Made by a program: the position numbers and the translations under genes
Source of the DNA: Thermoleophilaceae bacterium
GTDB lineage: Bacteria > Actinomycetota > Thermoleophilia > Solirubrobacterales > JACPNS01
DNA: 64,000 bases
Direction of reading: 5' to 3'
NCBI GenBank assembly: GCA_016462645.1
Contig: JAEMSX010000013.1
Span: forward strand, 1 to 64,000
Notes under the pieces: model-generated
Database searches by the model: none
What the model was told of the DNA's origin: nothing
What the model saw: only the letters and a program-made list of their open reading frames with translations
Shown here: positions 24,510 through 32,225 of the stretch, in pieces
Layout: the number at the start of each line of letters is the position of its first letter
How positions within the stretch are numbered: the stretch's first letter is position 1

Positions 24510-25082
24510 GTGGACTCTTTTGGACCCCCAGATGACGTAGGTGCGTGGCTGCGCTGCTACCGCTGCTGGTCCCGCAGCCTCGAAGTCCAGCTTCATGTCG
24601 AGGGCATCTACAAGATCGACCCGGACACCGCCGAGCGCACGGAAACCGTTGACGAGCTGCACGAAGCCGTGATTCAGTGCGTCGACTGCCTGCACGACCA
24701 GCCGCACCTGACCCTGATGGACGGCCGTATCGCGCCCGTTGAGGACCGCTGGGAGCGCATGGTGACCGGCACGCCGTGGGTCGCCTCGGCGATCGTCTCC
24801 GTGCCCGAGGAATCGGTTGAAGTCTGCGCCGGCCCCGAGGCGGCCGAATCCCTGACCCACGCTGCTTTCGGCGAGTCGGGCATTCGCGAGTTCTTCGCCC
24901 ACGTGCGCTTCCACAAGCACGAAGACGGCCAGATCGTCATCCACATGCTGATCGAGCTTTACGCGCGCAATGCCGATGAAGCCGCCGGGGTGCTCGAGGA
25001 GGCATCGCGCGGCAACCTCACGATCGCTTCGCTCGCCGAGGAGTCACGCCCGCCGGCCTCGACGCCCAACGGTCATCACTAG
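24510..25082 (+). CDS. Hypothetical protein, 190 aa
   Basis: No family recognised. A soluble acidic protein with a cysteine pair near the N-terminus (RCYRCWSRS, about residues 16-24) and another CxxC-like pair (QCVDCLHDQPHL, about residue 57), which could bind a metal, then an alpha/beta region and a disordered Pro/Ser-rich tail. GTG 24510 is chosen because of the promoter hexamer; the frame is open for 45 bases upstream. Its stop is followed immediately by the next start, so it is the first gene of a three-gene unit. Confidence 0.75.
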   Translation: MDSFGPPDDVGAWLRCYRCWSRSLEVQLHVEGIYKIDPDTAERTETVDELHEAVIQCVDCLHDQPHLTLMDGRIAPVEDRWERMVTGTPWVASAIVSVPEESVEVCAGPEAAESLTHAAFGESGIREFFAHVRFHKHEDGQIVIHMLIELYARNADEAAGVLEEASRGNLTIASLAEESRPPASTPNGHH

Positions 25083-25451
25083 ATGGGCTGGTGGTCGTTC
25101 GAGCACACTGCCGAGGTCGATGCGACTCTTGTGGACGCGTTGCACCACTTCTCCGACCTTGAGGGCGTCGTTGATTGGAACGACAATTTCGTCGGCCACG
25201 AGATTCTGAAAGGGTCACCGAACGAGAATGGTTCGATCGGAACAGCGGTGTTCGAGCCGATCGACTTCGACAGCACGCGAATCTCAATGACGATGCGCTT
25301 TGACGTGTCGAACTTCTCGCTCGTGTCGCGTCCGCTGCGCAAGGCGCTCGTGAAGGTGATGGCGCGCGACATGACGACCCGCTTCGGCGATTCCATGACG
25401 CAGCGTCGGGTGGATCAACTGGTTTCGGAAATCAAGGAGGAAAGCGAATGA
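25083..25451 (+). CDS. SRPBCC-like hypothetical protein, 122 aa
   Basis: A small protein whose pattern (HTAEVDATLVDALHHFSDLEGVVDWND, then a Gly/Asn turn and SIGTAVFEP) is similar to START/SRPBCC hydrophobic-pocket proteins, though shorter than usual. The ATG directly follows the previous stop, and its TGA overlaps the next ATG (ATGA), so all three genes are translationally coupled. Function is unknown; lipid or polyketide-like ligand binding is only a fold-based guess. Confidence 0.75.
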   Translation: MGWWSFEHTAEVDATLVDALHHFSDLEGVVDWNDNFVGHEILKGSPNENGSIGTAVFEPIDFDSTRISMTMRFDVSNFSLVSRPLRKALVKVMARDMTTRFGDSMTQRRVDQLVSEIKEESE

Positions 25452-25879
25452 TCGTCGATCACTCAATCATCATCGACCGGCCGTTCGACGAGGTCTGGGG
25501 CGTGTTCGACGAGCCCTCGCTCCAGCCCGAATGGCTGGACATCATGAAGTCGTTCAAGCAGGTCAAGGGCAAGGGCAACGAGAAGGGCGCCGTGCAGCTG
25601 GTGGTGTTCGCGCGCGACTCCGGCGACACCGAGCTGACCGTGACGATCCTCGATCACGACCCCGCGGGCCAGGTCGTCGCCAAGTACGAGGGCATGCAGC
25701 TGCCGTTCATCCTGACCAGCAATTTTGTCGAGCTCGAGGACGACACCACCGAGTGGGCGGCCGAGATCGAGGTGAAGTTGAGCCTGCTCCAGAAGGCGCT
25801 CACGCCGGTTCTGAAGGGCGCCATGAGCGACCTCGCCAAAGAGATGGGCACCGACTTCAAGAAGTACGTGGAAGGCTGA
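25448..25879 (+). CDS. SRPBCC-family protein
   Basis: A 143-aa protein of the START/polyketide-cyclase-like superfamily: the N-terminal strand MIVDHSIIIDRPFDEVWGVFDEP is characteristic, followed by a curved beta-sheet region and a long C-terminal helix (KALTPVLKGAMSDLAKEMGTDFKKYVEG in outline). Such proteins bind hydrophobic ligands. It is the last gene of the coupled trio, and after it about 100 bases carry no gene except the next ribosome-binding site. Confidence 0.85.
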   Translation: MIVDHSIIIDRPFDEVWGVFDEPSLQPEWLDIMKSFKQVKGKGNEKGAVQLVVFARDSGDTELTVTILDHDPAGQVVAKYEGMQLPFILTSNFVELEDDTTEWAAEIEVKLSLLQKALTPVLKGAMSDLAKEMGTDFKKYVEG

Positions 25880-25977
25880 GCATCGCGTCGCCATCGGCCG
25901 GCCCCTTGAAGCGGTCTGCGCGCTGTGTGATGGTGCTGGTCCGCCGGAACGCTTTGTGGATCCCTTGAGGAGGACTG

Positions 25978-26385
25978 ATGCTCGGTAAGAAGACCTACGA
26001 CCAGGAGTACATCGACGCTTCGAAGAAGGCGTTCGACGCTGAGCTTGCGGCGTACCGGAAGCTCGCGGCGAGCGGCGATCCGGTCGCGGTGAAGAAGTTC
26101 GAACCGACCTACTGCGCGCACCAGGTGCTGGCGCTGGAGGCCTACTTCGTCCACCGCCTGCGCGGCGTGGAGGGCAAGGACGGGAATCCGTGCAACGAGG
26201 TGCGTGTGATCGCCAATTCGTGGATGGAGAACGCCGGAGTGATGGCGGCGGACTCGCAGATCAGGCTTGACCCGGAGAAATCGATCACGGGCCTGGCGGT
26301 CGGCGACAGGATCGTGATTGACGAGAAGACTCTGACGAAGCTGGCGAAGGCCTACTTCGCCGAGATTGAGGCGCGGTTCACCTAG
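25978..26385 (+). CDS. Hypothetical protein, 135 aa
   Basis: No family recognised. A helical, lysine-rich soluble protein with two cysteines (TYCAHQVLALEAYFVHRL and NPCNEV). GAGGAGG just before ATG 25978 makes it one of the clearest SD-led starts here, in contrast to the leaderless genes nearby. Its 3' end overlaps a membrane-protein gene on the other strand by 4 bases. Confidence 0.75.
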   Translation: MLGKKTYDQEYIDASKKAFDAELAAYRKLAASGDPVAVKKFEPTYCAHQVLALEAYFVHRLRGVEGKDGNPCNEVRVIANSWMENAGVMAADSQIRLDPEKSITGLAVGDRIVIDEKTLTKLAKAYFAEIEARFT

Positions 26386-26771
26386 CCGCCAGTGAGCAGG
26401 TCGACGGCGAAGGCGACCGTCCCGATGCTGACCAGGCTGAACGACACGGCCTGGGCGACGATCGCCTTCAGGTCCGTGGGTTTCTTGTCGCTCCAGGCGG
26501 CCGGCAGGAAGAGCAAGGCGTTGGTCCAGGCGCCGATCACGAGGAAGTAGGACCACGGGGCCGGGAAGTCGGGCGCGGCGGTGCCCACGGCGATCAGGAT
26601 CACGCCCATGATGATCAGATCCAGATGGGCCTGGAAGATCCGGCGCGGCGAGCGAACGCCGATCTTCTTCAGCCAATCGGTGTCGGTCGCCATCCAGACG
26701 ACCCACCCACTGAGCGCCCCGACCGCGAGCTCAATCGCCCCGACCTGCGTGATCCATGACGGATTGCTCAT
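26382..26771 (-). CDS. Small four-helix membrane protein
   Basis: A 129-aa protein with about four hydrophobic helices (starting IELAVGALSGWVVWM) and no charged catalytic motif. The family is not recognised with certainty. The length and topology are like many small uncharacterised actinobacterial membrane proteins. It is convergent with the preceding gene and follows the transposase gene on the same strand after 33 bp. Confidence 0.72.
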   Translation of the reverse strand: MSNPSWITQVGAIELAVGALSGWVVWMATDTDWLKKIGVRSPRRIFQAHLDLIIMGVILIAVGTAAPDFPAPWSYFLVIGAWTNALLFLPAAWSDKKPTDLKAIVAQAVSFSLVSIGTVAFAVDLLTGG

Positions 26772-26804
26772 CGACGGCGCAGGCTACAGGCGCGAGCGGT
26801 TGGC

Positions 26805-27374
26805 TCAGCCGAAGAACTCGTCGTCGAACTGGTTGCGCGCGGCGCGCTTGTTCATGAACTCCGCGTAGCCGCTCGCGCCGCCGAATGCGACCAATCCGCC
26901 GCGCGCGTCGAGCCAGGACGGGGCACTTCCGTTCACGTAGAAGCGATGGCTGGAATACCGCCAGTCGACTCCGCTCGAGTGATTGGCGTTCACATAGCCG
27001 ATGGTCCATCGCAACTGCTTGATGTCAGTGATCGTCTTTCGGCGATAGGGCCCGTCGAAAAGCGGCCCACGACCACCGTAGGTCTGGCGGTAATAGATCG
27101 CGTACGCGGCGATGAGCCTCTGCATGAATCGCGCCGTCCCGCCGTCGACCAACTCTCGGACGATCAGGTGAAAATGGGTGGTCAGCAGGCAGAACGCGAG
27201 CAGGTCGACTTCGCCTTTGCCGGTCGCCGAAAGGTACCGACTGAGCAGATTCCGGAAGTGCTCACGATCAGCGTCGGAGCGGAAGATCGCGGTGCCCGAT
27301 GTGCCGCGGTTGTACAGGTGACGGCCCAGCTCCATTCCGGGCGGTCGACCTCCCCTGCTGTGCTTGCGAGGCAT
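26805..27374 (-). CDS. REP-associated tyrosine transposase (RAYT / Y1 HUH family)
   Basis: A 189-aa single-strand-DNA endonuclease-like protein of the Y1 transposase family. The HUH motif is present as TTHFHLIV (His-x-His, about residue 66), and the likely catalytic tyrosine is in the following helix (AYAIYYRQTYGGRGPLF). RAYTs excise or copy short REP palindromes and occur as single domesticated genes, which fits the absence of terminal repeats here. ATG 27374 is chosen at the onset of family similarity. It is the only transposase in the window and appears intact. Confidence 0.87.
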   Translation of the reverse strand: MPRKHSRGGRPPGMELGRHLYNRGTSGTAIFRSDADREHFRNLLSRYLSATGKGEVDLLAFCLLTTHFHLIVRELVDGGTARFMQRLIAAYAIYYRQTYGGRGPLFDGPYRRKTITDIKQLRWTIGYVNANHSSGVDWRYSSHRFYVNGSAPSWLDARGGLVAFGGASGYAEFMNKRAARNQFDDEFFG

Positions 27375-27463
27375 GCGCCCAGCAAACCCGAGTCGCCGAC
27401 ACGTTTCAAGACCGATTCGTAAATCCTTCGCGACGGAACTGAGCCAGTTTTCGACAAAAAGAA

Positions 27464-27492
27464 AGACCTCTGGCCTTTTGGGCCAGAGGTCT
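27464..27492 (-). terminator. Strong Rho-independent terminator of the acyl-CoA operon
   Basis: A perfect 12-bp stem (AGACCTCTGGCC and its complement, 5-base loop) followed on the reverse strand by TTTCTTTTTG. It lies about 40 bases beyond the stop of the MaoC gene and ends the four-gene operon at 27535-30642. Confidence 0.9.
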
Positions 27493-27534
27493 AAGGAAAT
27501 GCCGCTTGGGGCCGGGGGGCCCAATTGGCCGGAG

Positions 27535-28053
27535 CTACTCAGGCTTGCGCGGAACCAGCACCTTGCGGATGAACTCGCAGACCTTGACGTTGTCCTGGTT
27601 GAAGACCAGCGTCTTCACGGCCACAACGCCGCGGTCGGGCTTGGACGACGACGGGGTTACTTCCAGCACTTCGGTCTCGGCGTAGATCGTGTCGCCGTGG
27701 AAGACCGGCGCGGTGTGCTTGAGCGACTGGATCTCGAGGTTGGCGATGGCCTTGCCCGAGATGTCGCGGACGCTCATGCCCAGCGCGACGGAGTAGATCA
27801 GGTTGCCGACGACGACTGCCTTGCCCTGCTGGGTCTTCGACGCGTAGTTGTCGTCGAGGTGCAGCGGGTGGTGGTTCATCGTGATCAGGCAGAAGAGGTG
27901 ATCATCGGATTCCGTGATCGTCTTGCCCGGCCAGTGCTTGAAGTTCTGGCCCACCTCGAACTCGTCGAAGTAGCGGCCGAGCGGCACTGCGCCCGTGGCC
28001 TCGCGCGAAACCGCGTCAAAAGTTGTTCCCTGTGCTTCAGCGGTCTCAGCCAC
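27535..28053 (-). CDS. MaoC-family hydratase, candidate mesaconyl-CoA hydratase
   Basis: A hot-dog-fold (R)-type hydratase of 172 aa. A family-like FKHWPGKTITESDDHLFCLITMNHHPLHLDDNY stretch contains the catalytic Asp/His of MaoC domains. In the ethylmalonyl-CoA pathway a MaoC-type enzyme hydrates mesaconyl-C1-CoA to beta-methylmalyl-CoA, and adjacency to a CitE/HpcH lyase and an acyl-CoA dehydrogenase points that way. GTG 28053 is chosen because AAGGAG lies seven bases ahead; the longer TTG version lacks support. It overlaps the SCP2 gene by 8 bases and is last in the operon, before the strong terminator. Confidence 0.85.
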   Translation of the reverse strand: MAETAEAQGTTFDAVSREATGAVPLGRYFDEFEVGQNFKHWPGKTITESDDHLFCLITMNHHPLHLDDNYASKTQQGKAVVVGNLIYSVALGMSVRDISGKAIANLEIQSLKHTAPVFHGDTIYAETEVLEVTPSSSKPDRGVVAVKTLVFNQDNVKVCEFIRKVLVPRKPE

Positions 28054-28405
28054 CGTGTCTCCTTTGTTGTTTTTCAATCACTTTGCCGACCAGCTTGACC
28101 ATGCCGCCTTCGCCGCTGATCTTGATCTTTCCCTGGTCGTAGGCCTCGATCCACTCGTTCATGCCTTTTCGAGGGTCGAGAATGTCGTTGAAGTCCTGGC
28201 GCATCACCAGCAGCTCGATCATCGCCGGGGAGCCGTCAGACTTGCTGACCTCCGGCCCCGGGAACTTCAATCGGTACTGCTGATGGTCGCCCTTTGCCTG
28301 CAGGTCGACATTGACGATCAGCGCCAGCGGCGCGAGCGCCGGGACAGCGGCGATGAACCGCTGGCCGGCCTCTTCGAGCTGGTGCTTGGTGTCGACGGTG
28401 TTCAT
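28046..28405 (-). CDS. SCP2 sterol-transfer-like domain protein
   Basis: A stand-alone 119-aa SCP2-like lipid-binding domain. It has an N-terminal helix, a beta-sheet with LALIVNVDLQAKGDHQQYRLKF, and the FNDILDPRKGMNEWIEAYDQGKIKISGEGG region that closes the hydrophobic tunnel. It may bind acyl-CoA or fatty acids. It sits inside the acyl-CoA operon, 8 bp from the dehydrogenase gene and overlapping the MaoC gene, so an accessory role in acyl-CoA handling is the best inference. Confidence 0.83.
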   Translation of the reverse strand: MNTVDTKHQLEEAGQRFIAAVPALAPLALIVNVDLQAKGDHQQYRLKFPGPEVSKSDGSPAMIELLVMRQDFNDILDPRKGMNEWIEAYDQGKIKISGEGGMVKLVGKVIEKQQRRHGG

Positions 28406-28413
28406 GCGCAGAC

Positions 28414-29634
28414 CTAGATCTTGTGCTTCTCGATCAGCTTGCGGCCGATGACCATGCGCTGGATCTCGCTCGTGCCTTCGCCGATCAGCAGCAACGGCGC
28501 GTCGCGGTAGAGGCGCTCGATCTCGTACTCCTTCGAGTAGCCGTAGCCACCGTGGATGCGGAATGCGTCCTCGACGACTTCCTTGCCGGCCTCTGAGGCG
28601 AACAACTTGGCCATACCGGCCTCGACCTCAGAACGCACGCCGGCGTCCTTCAGGCGCGCTGCGCGCAACATCATCAGTCGTGCGGCCTCGACCTTGGTGG
28701 CCATGTCCGCGAGCTTGAACTGGATCGCCTGGTGCTGGGCGATCGGCTTGCCGAAGGTCTTGCGCTCCTGGGCGTACTTGATGCCGAGTTCGAAGGCGCG
28801 CTGGGCGATGCCGACGCCACGAGCGGCGACGTTCACGCGGCCGACTTCAAGCGCGTCCATCATCTGGATGAAGCCCTTGTTCAGGCCGGCGTCCTCGCCA
28901 CCGAGGATGTTCTCGGCCGGGCACTTGTAGCCGTCGTAGACGAGCTCGGTGCTCTCGACGCCCTTGTAACCCATCTTCTTCAGCTGCGGCGGAACCGTGA
29001 GGCCCGCGTACTCGCCGGTGTTCTCAGAGGCGCCCGGCTCCTTCTCGGTGATGAAGCAGGTCATGCCCTTGAAAGCCGGCGAGGCATCCGGGTCGGTCTT
29101 GACAAGCAGGAAGACGAGACCCGAACGCAGTCCGTTCGTGACCCACATCTTCTGACCGTTGATCTCGTAGTTGCCGTCATCGATCTTCTTCGCGGCGGTC
29201 TTGATCGCCTGGACGTCAGAACCGAGCTCCGGCTCGCTCATCGAGAACGCTGCGCGGATCTCGCCGGTCGCCATCTTCGGGAGCCACTTGTCCTTCTGCT
29301 CGTCCGAGCCGAACTTCATCAGCAGGTACGAGCCGATGAAGTGGGTGTTGACGATTCCGGCGACTGAGATCCAGCCGCGCGAGAGCTCCTCGACGATCAT
29401 CGCGTAAGTCGTGAGGTCGAGACCCATTCCGCCGTATTCCTCGGGGATCGTCACTCCGAAGAGGCCGAGCTCCTTCATCTGCTCGACGACCTCGTCGGGG
29501 AAGGAGTCCTCGTGGTCGTGCTTCTCGGCGACGGGCAGAACCTGCTCGTCAACGAACTGGCGGACCATGTCGGTGATCGCGATCTGGTCTTCGGTCTTGT
29601 CAATCGATGCGGCGGTGATCGTTCCGGCTTCCAT
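28414..29634 (-). CDS. Acyl-CoA dehydrogenase, candidate methylsuccinyl-CoA dehydrogenase
   Basis: FAD-dependent acyl-CoA dehydrogenase, 406 aa. The three domains are visible: N-terminal helical, central beta-barrel with FSMSEPELGSD (FAD-contacting), and C-terminal helical with QAIQFKLADMATKVEAARL and the terminal GEGTSEIQRMVIGR, whose Glu is the expected catalytic base of the short-chain type. Operon context suggests oxidation of methylsuccinyl-CoA to mesaconyl-CoA. The characterised proteobacterial methylsuccinyl-CoA dehydrogenase is longer, so a general short-chain dehydrogenase remains possible. The start is ATG 29634, 24 bp after the lyase gene. Confidence 0.9.
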   Translation of the reverse strand: MEAGTITAASIDKTEDQIAITDMVRQFVDEQVLPVAEKHDHEDSFPDEVVEQMKELGLFGVTIPEEYGGMGLDLTTYAMIVEELSRGWISVAGIVNTHFIGSYLLMKFGSDEQKDKWLPKMATGEIRAAFSMSEPELGSDVQAIKTAAKKIDDGNYEINGQKMWVTNGLRSGLVFLLVKTDPDASPAFKGMTCFITEKEPGASENTGEYAGLTVPPQLKKMGYKGVESTELVYDGYKCPAENILGGEDAGLNKGFIQMMDALEVGRVNVAARGVGIAQRAFELGIKYAQERKTFGKPIAQHQAIQFKLADMATKVEAARLMMLRAARLKDAGVRSEVEAGMAKLFASEAGKEVVEDAFRIHGGYGYSKEYEIERLYRDAPLLLIGEGTSEIQRMVIGRKLIEKHKI

Positions 29635-29658
29635 GTGAATTCCTAAGTAGTGGGTTGG

Positions 29659-30642
29659 TTATGCGACGGGTTCCGGGACGGGAGGTGTCCACGGCTCGCC
29701 GGGGTCAAGGCCGATCAGGCGGCCCTTTGCTGCAAGTTCCTGGGCCATCTTGCGATTGGCCTCGTCGATCATCTCGTTCTCGAACATGACCGCGCCCTTC
29801 TTCTCGACCGTGGTCGCGTGCTCATAGGCGGCGAGCATGCGCTCGGCGCGCTGGTACTCGTCGAGCGGCGGCGAGTAGAGCTCGTTGATGATCGGGATCT
29901 GCTGCGGGTGCAGGCTCCACTTGCCATCAAAGCCCATCGTCACGGTGCGGATCGCGGCATCGCGCAGACCGTCGTCGTTCTTGACCTGGCTGAACGGCCC
30001 GTCGATCGCCTGCAGGCCGAAAGCCCGGGCGGTCGAGAGGATGCGGAAGTTGACGTAGTGCCAGATGTCGCCCGGGTAGGTGGCGTTGTTGCCACCGACG
30101 GAGAGGATGCGCATGCCCATCGCGGCGGAGAAGTCTCCGGGGCCGAGGATCAGGGTCTCCATGCGCGGAGAAGCGGCGGCGATCGCCTCGATGTTGATCA
30201 GTCCCTCACCGTTCTCGATCTGCACTTCCAGACCGATTCGGCCGACTTCCCACCCCTTGACCTCTTCGATCGAGGTCAGCAGGCGGTCGATGAAGGTGAC
30301 GTGCTCAGCCGACTCGACCTTCGGGATCATGATGCAGTCGATCTTGTCGCCGACGGCCTCCACAACCTCGATCAGGTCGCGGTAGGCGAACTTGGTGTCG
30401 ACGGCGTTGACGCGGACGACCACGGTGGGTGCCTGGTAGTCGTAGGTCTGAAGCGCGTGGATGATCAACTGGCGCGCTTCTTCCTTCTTGTCGACGGCTA
30501 CGGCGTCCTCGAGATCGAGGAAGACCTGGTCTGCGGGCAGGCCGGCAGATTTCTCGAGCATCTTCTCGCTCGAACCGGGGACTGCGTGGCAAGAGCGGCG
30601 CAGGCGCACAGGGCGCGCGACCTTCTCAACTTTGATTGACAT
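29659..30642 (-). CDS. HpcH/HpaI-CitE-family lyase, candidate (beta-methyl)malyl-CoA lyase
   Basis: Mg-dependent C-C lyase of the CitE/Mcl type, 327 aa. Visible features are RRSCHAVPGSSEKMLEKS at the N-terminus (substrate-phosphate contact), QVFLDLEDAVAVDKKEEAR with the Mg-binding acid, MIPKVESAE, and GPGDFSAAMG. It would split beta-methylmalyl-CoA into glyoxylate and propionyl-CoA, completing the ethylmalonyl-CoA sequence. It is first in a four-gene operon with the dehydrogenase, SCP2 and MaoC genes. An L-malyl-CoA or citramalyl-CoA lyase is possible. Confidence 0.9.
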   Translation of the reverse strand: MSIKVEKVARPVRLRRSCHAVPGSSEKMLEKSAGLPADQVFLDLEDAVAVDKKEEARQLIIHALQTYDYQAPTVVVRVNAVDTKFAYRDLIEVVEAVGDKIDCIMIPKVESAEHVTFIDRLLTSIEEVKGWEVGRIGLEVQIENGEGLINIEAIAAASPRMETLILGPGDFSAAMGMRILSVGGNNATYPGDIWHYVNFRILSTARAFGLQAIDGPFSQVKNDDGLRDAAIRTVTMGFDGKWSLHPQQIPIINELYSPPLDEYQRAERMLAAYEHATTVEKKGAVMFENEMIDEANRKMAQELAAKGRLIGLDPGEPWTPPVPEPVA

Positions 30643-30717
30643 CTGGTGGGAGATCCTGTTTGTACGAGCGCGAAAGGTGCGGTGGCCGGAAGAATCTCAA
30701 CCCCGCGATGCCGCTGC

Positions 30718-31269
30718 TCAAGTGGAAACTGACGGTTCGGAATCATAGTGGGCCGACAGTCGCTCAAGCAGTTGGTCGAGCGACGGAAGATCCGCATCGC
30801 GCTGCGAGATATGCGCATCTTTGTGCGTCCATGGGATCCCCAGACCGGGATCGTCCCAGCGGCACCCGAGCTCGTCATCGAGGTTCCAGTAGTGCGAGAC
30901 GGCGTAGACGTGGATCGAGTCTGCTTCGAAATGGAATCCGTGGGCCACGCCATGGGGGATGGCGACGGCGCGCGGAGCCGCGGAATCGAGATCCAGAGTG
31001 AGGGCCATGCGGTAGGTCGGACTGGTCGGACGCAGGTCGCAGAGACCAAGGGTCATCCGACCATCAACGACCGTGAGGTAGTCGTCATGGACGAGGTGCA
31101 CGTGCACTCCCCTGAGCACGTCGGCATTCGAGCGCACGGCATTCCACTGGACCGGCTCAGCAGTCGAGCCCCATTCAGCTCGAAACAGTTCGGTGAACAC
31201 GCCGCGTCCGTCGCGGTGCGGAGTCAGTTCGTGGAGCTCGACGCCCTCAGGAAGATGAATCTCGCTCAT
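30718..31269 (-). CDS. rfbC: dTDP-4-dehydrorhamnose 3,5-epimerase-like protein (RmlC family)
   Basis: A cupin-fold sugar-nucleotide epimerase, 183 aa. RmlC features are HRDGRGVFTELFRAEW at the N-terminus, SNADVLRGVHVH with the catalytic histidine region (about residue 55), and PHGVAHGFHFEAD followed by YWNLDDELGCRWDDPGLGIPW. ATG 31269 overlaps the stop of the oxidoreductase gene (ATGA), so the two are coupled. Other rhamnose genes are not adjacent; with the oxidoreductase and a divergent glycosyltransferase it may modify a different deoxysugar. Confidence 0.86.
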   Translation of the reverse strand: MSEIHLPEGVELHELTPHRDGRGVFTELFRAEWGSTAEPVQWNAVRSNADVLRGVHVHLVHDDYLTVVDGRMTLGLCDLRPTSPTYRMALTLDLDSAAPRAVAIPHGVAHGFHFEADSIHVYAVSHYWNLDDELGCRWDDPGLGIPWTHKDAHISQRDADLPSLDQLLERLSAHYDSEPSVST

Positions 31270-32171
31270 ACGCACTCGTTACTCGCCTCTTCAAGCGTCT
31301 CTTCGATGCGGCGGACGATCAGCGCGCCATCAGCCGCGGAGGACTTCGGCGGCGGTCCGCCCTGCACGTGTTCGATGAATGCCCTGAGTTCAGCGAGCAG
31401 CGGTAGCTCACCCTTGGCGGCGATCACCTGATCGTCGGCGCCGTCGAACCTGCGCACGATCACTTCCTCAGACCAGCCGCCGGCGAGGATTGCGACCCCG
31501 GTGCTTCCGACGACGCGCAGCTCGCGGTGATGTTCTGGGGCTCCGTCGGAGACTTCGATCGCCACCCACGGTGACTCACCGAGAATCGCGCGCGTACCGA
31601 CGATCTTCCCGTTCACAAACTCGCCGACCGCCTGCGTGACCGGCGGGATCTCGCCGAGGATCTCCAGGGCGATCGACAGGTCGTGCGGCATGTGAGTCCA
31701 GATCGTGTTGACGTCCGGGTGCGGGTTGCCGGTCGAGACGCGTCGCAGCGAGATCGACTGGATTGCCCCAAGTTCTCCATTCTGGGCGAGGCGAGCGAGC
31801 CCCAGCACCCCTGCCTGGTAACGCCACTTGTCCATCACGAAAAGGCGATCTCCGAGCGTCTCCACGAGTTGGTCCGCCTGGGCCACGTCGGCCGTCAGCG
31901 GCTTCTCGCAATAGATCGGACCGGGCGTGGCCTCGGCGAGCGCGAGAACGACCTCGGCGTGGCTTGTGGCGATCGAAGCGCAGACGGCGCCGTCCAGCTC
32001 CGGGAGCTCAGCCACCGAGCCGACAATCGCCGTTGCGCCGAATTCGCGAGCATTCGCGACCGACTGCTCGGTGTTGGCCACCACGTGTACATCGCAACCC
32101 AGCGCGACGAGGTCACGCAAAATCAGTCTGCCCCAGTTTCCGACGCCGACGAGACCAATGACCGGTTGCAT
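31266..32171 (-). CDS. Gfo/Idh/MocA-family oxidoreductase
   Basis: A 301-aa NAD(P)-dependent sugar dehydrogenase. The N-terminal Rossmann motif GLVGVGNWGRLILRDL is followed by the family's EKP motif (YCEKPLTAD, about residue 95) with its catalytic lysine; the C-terminal alpha/beta domain includes a WTHMPHDLSIALEILGE segment. The substrate is probably an activated or free sugar. ATG 32171 is chosen because the Rossmann strand starts there and TAGACT lies seven bases ahead. It is coupled to the epimerase gene and divergent from a glycosyltransferase gene 54 bp away. Confidence 0.88.
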   Translation of the reverse strand: MQPVIGLVGVGNWGRLILRDLVALGCDVHVVANTEQSVANAREFGATAIVGSVAELPELDGAVCASIATSHAEVVLALAEATPGPIYCEKPLTADVAQADQLVETLGDRLFVMDKWRYQAGVLGLARLAQNGELGAIQSISLRRVSTGNPHPDVNTIWTHMPHDLSIALEILGEIPPVTQAVGEFVNGKIVGTRAILGESPWVAIEVSDGAPEHHRELRVVGSTGVAILAGGWSEEVIVRRFDGADDQVIAAKGELPLLAELRAFIEHVQGGPPPKSSAADGALIVRRIEETLEEASNECV

Positions 32172-32178
32172 CGTTCGC

Positions 32179-32184
32179 AGTCTA
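32179..32184 (-). promoter_or_regulatory. Leaderless -10 element for the oxidoreductase-epimerase pair
   Basis: TAGACT on the reverse strand ends seven bases before ATG 32171. Confidence 0.5.
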
Positions 32185-32213
32185 AGACCCGTCGGAAAGC
32201 GCGCTTGCGGCCA

Positions 32214-32219
32214 TAGGAT
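32214..32219 (+). promoter_or_regulatory. Leaderless -10 element for the glycosyltransferase
   Basis: TAGGAT ends six bases before ATG 32226, placing the start of transcription on the A of ATG. It faces the reverse-strand element about 30 bp away, forming a compact divergent promoter. Confidence 0.55.
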
Positions 32220-32225
32220 GCCGCG

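Noticed and set aside
27374-27524. Insertion-sequence ends around the RAYT gene
   Set aside because: The strong hairpin there has a T tract and the right position to be the terminator of the acyl-CoA operon; no matching copy lies on the other side of the gene.
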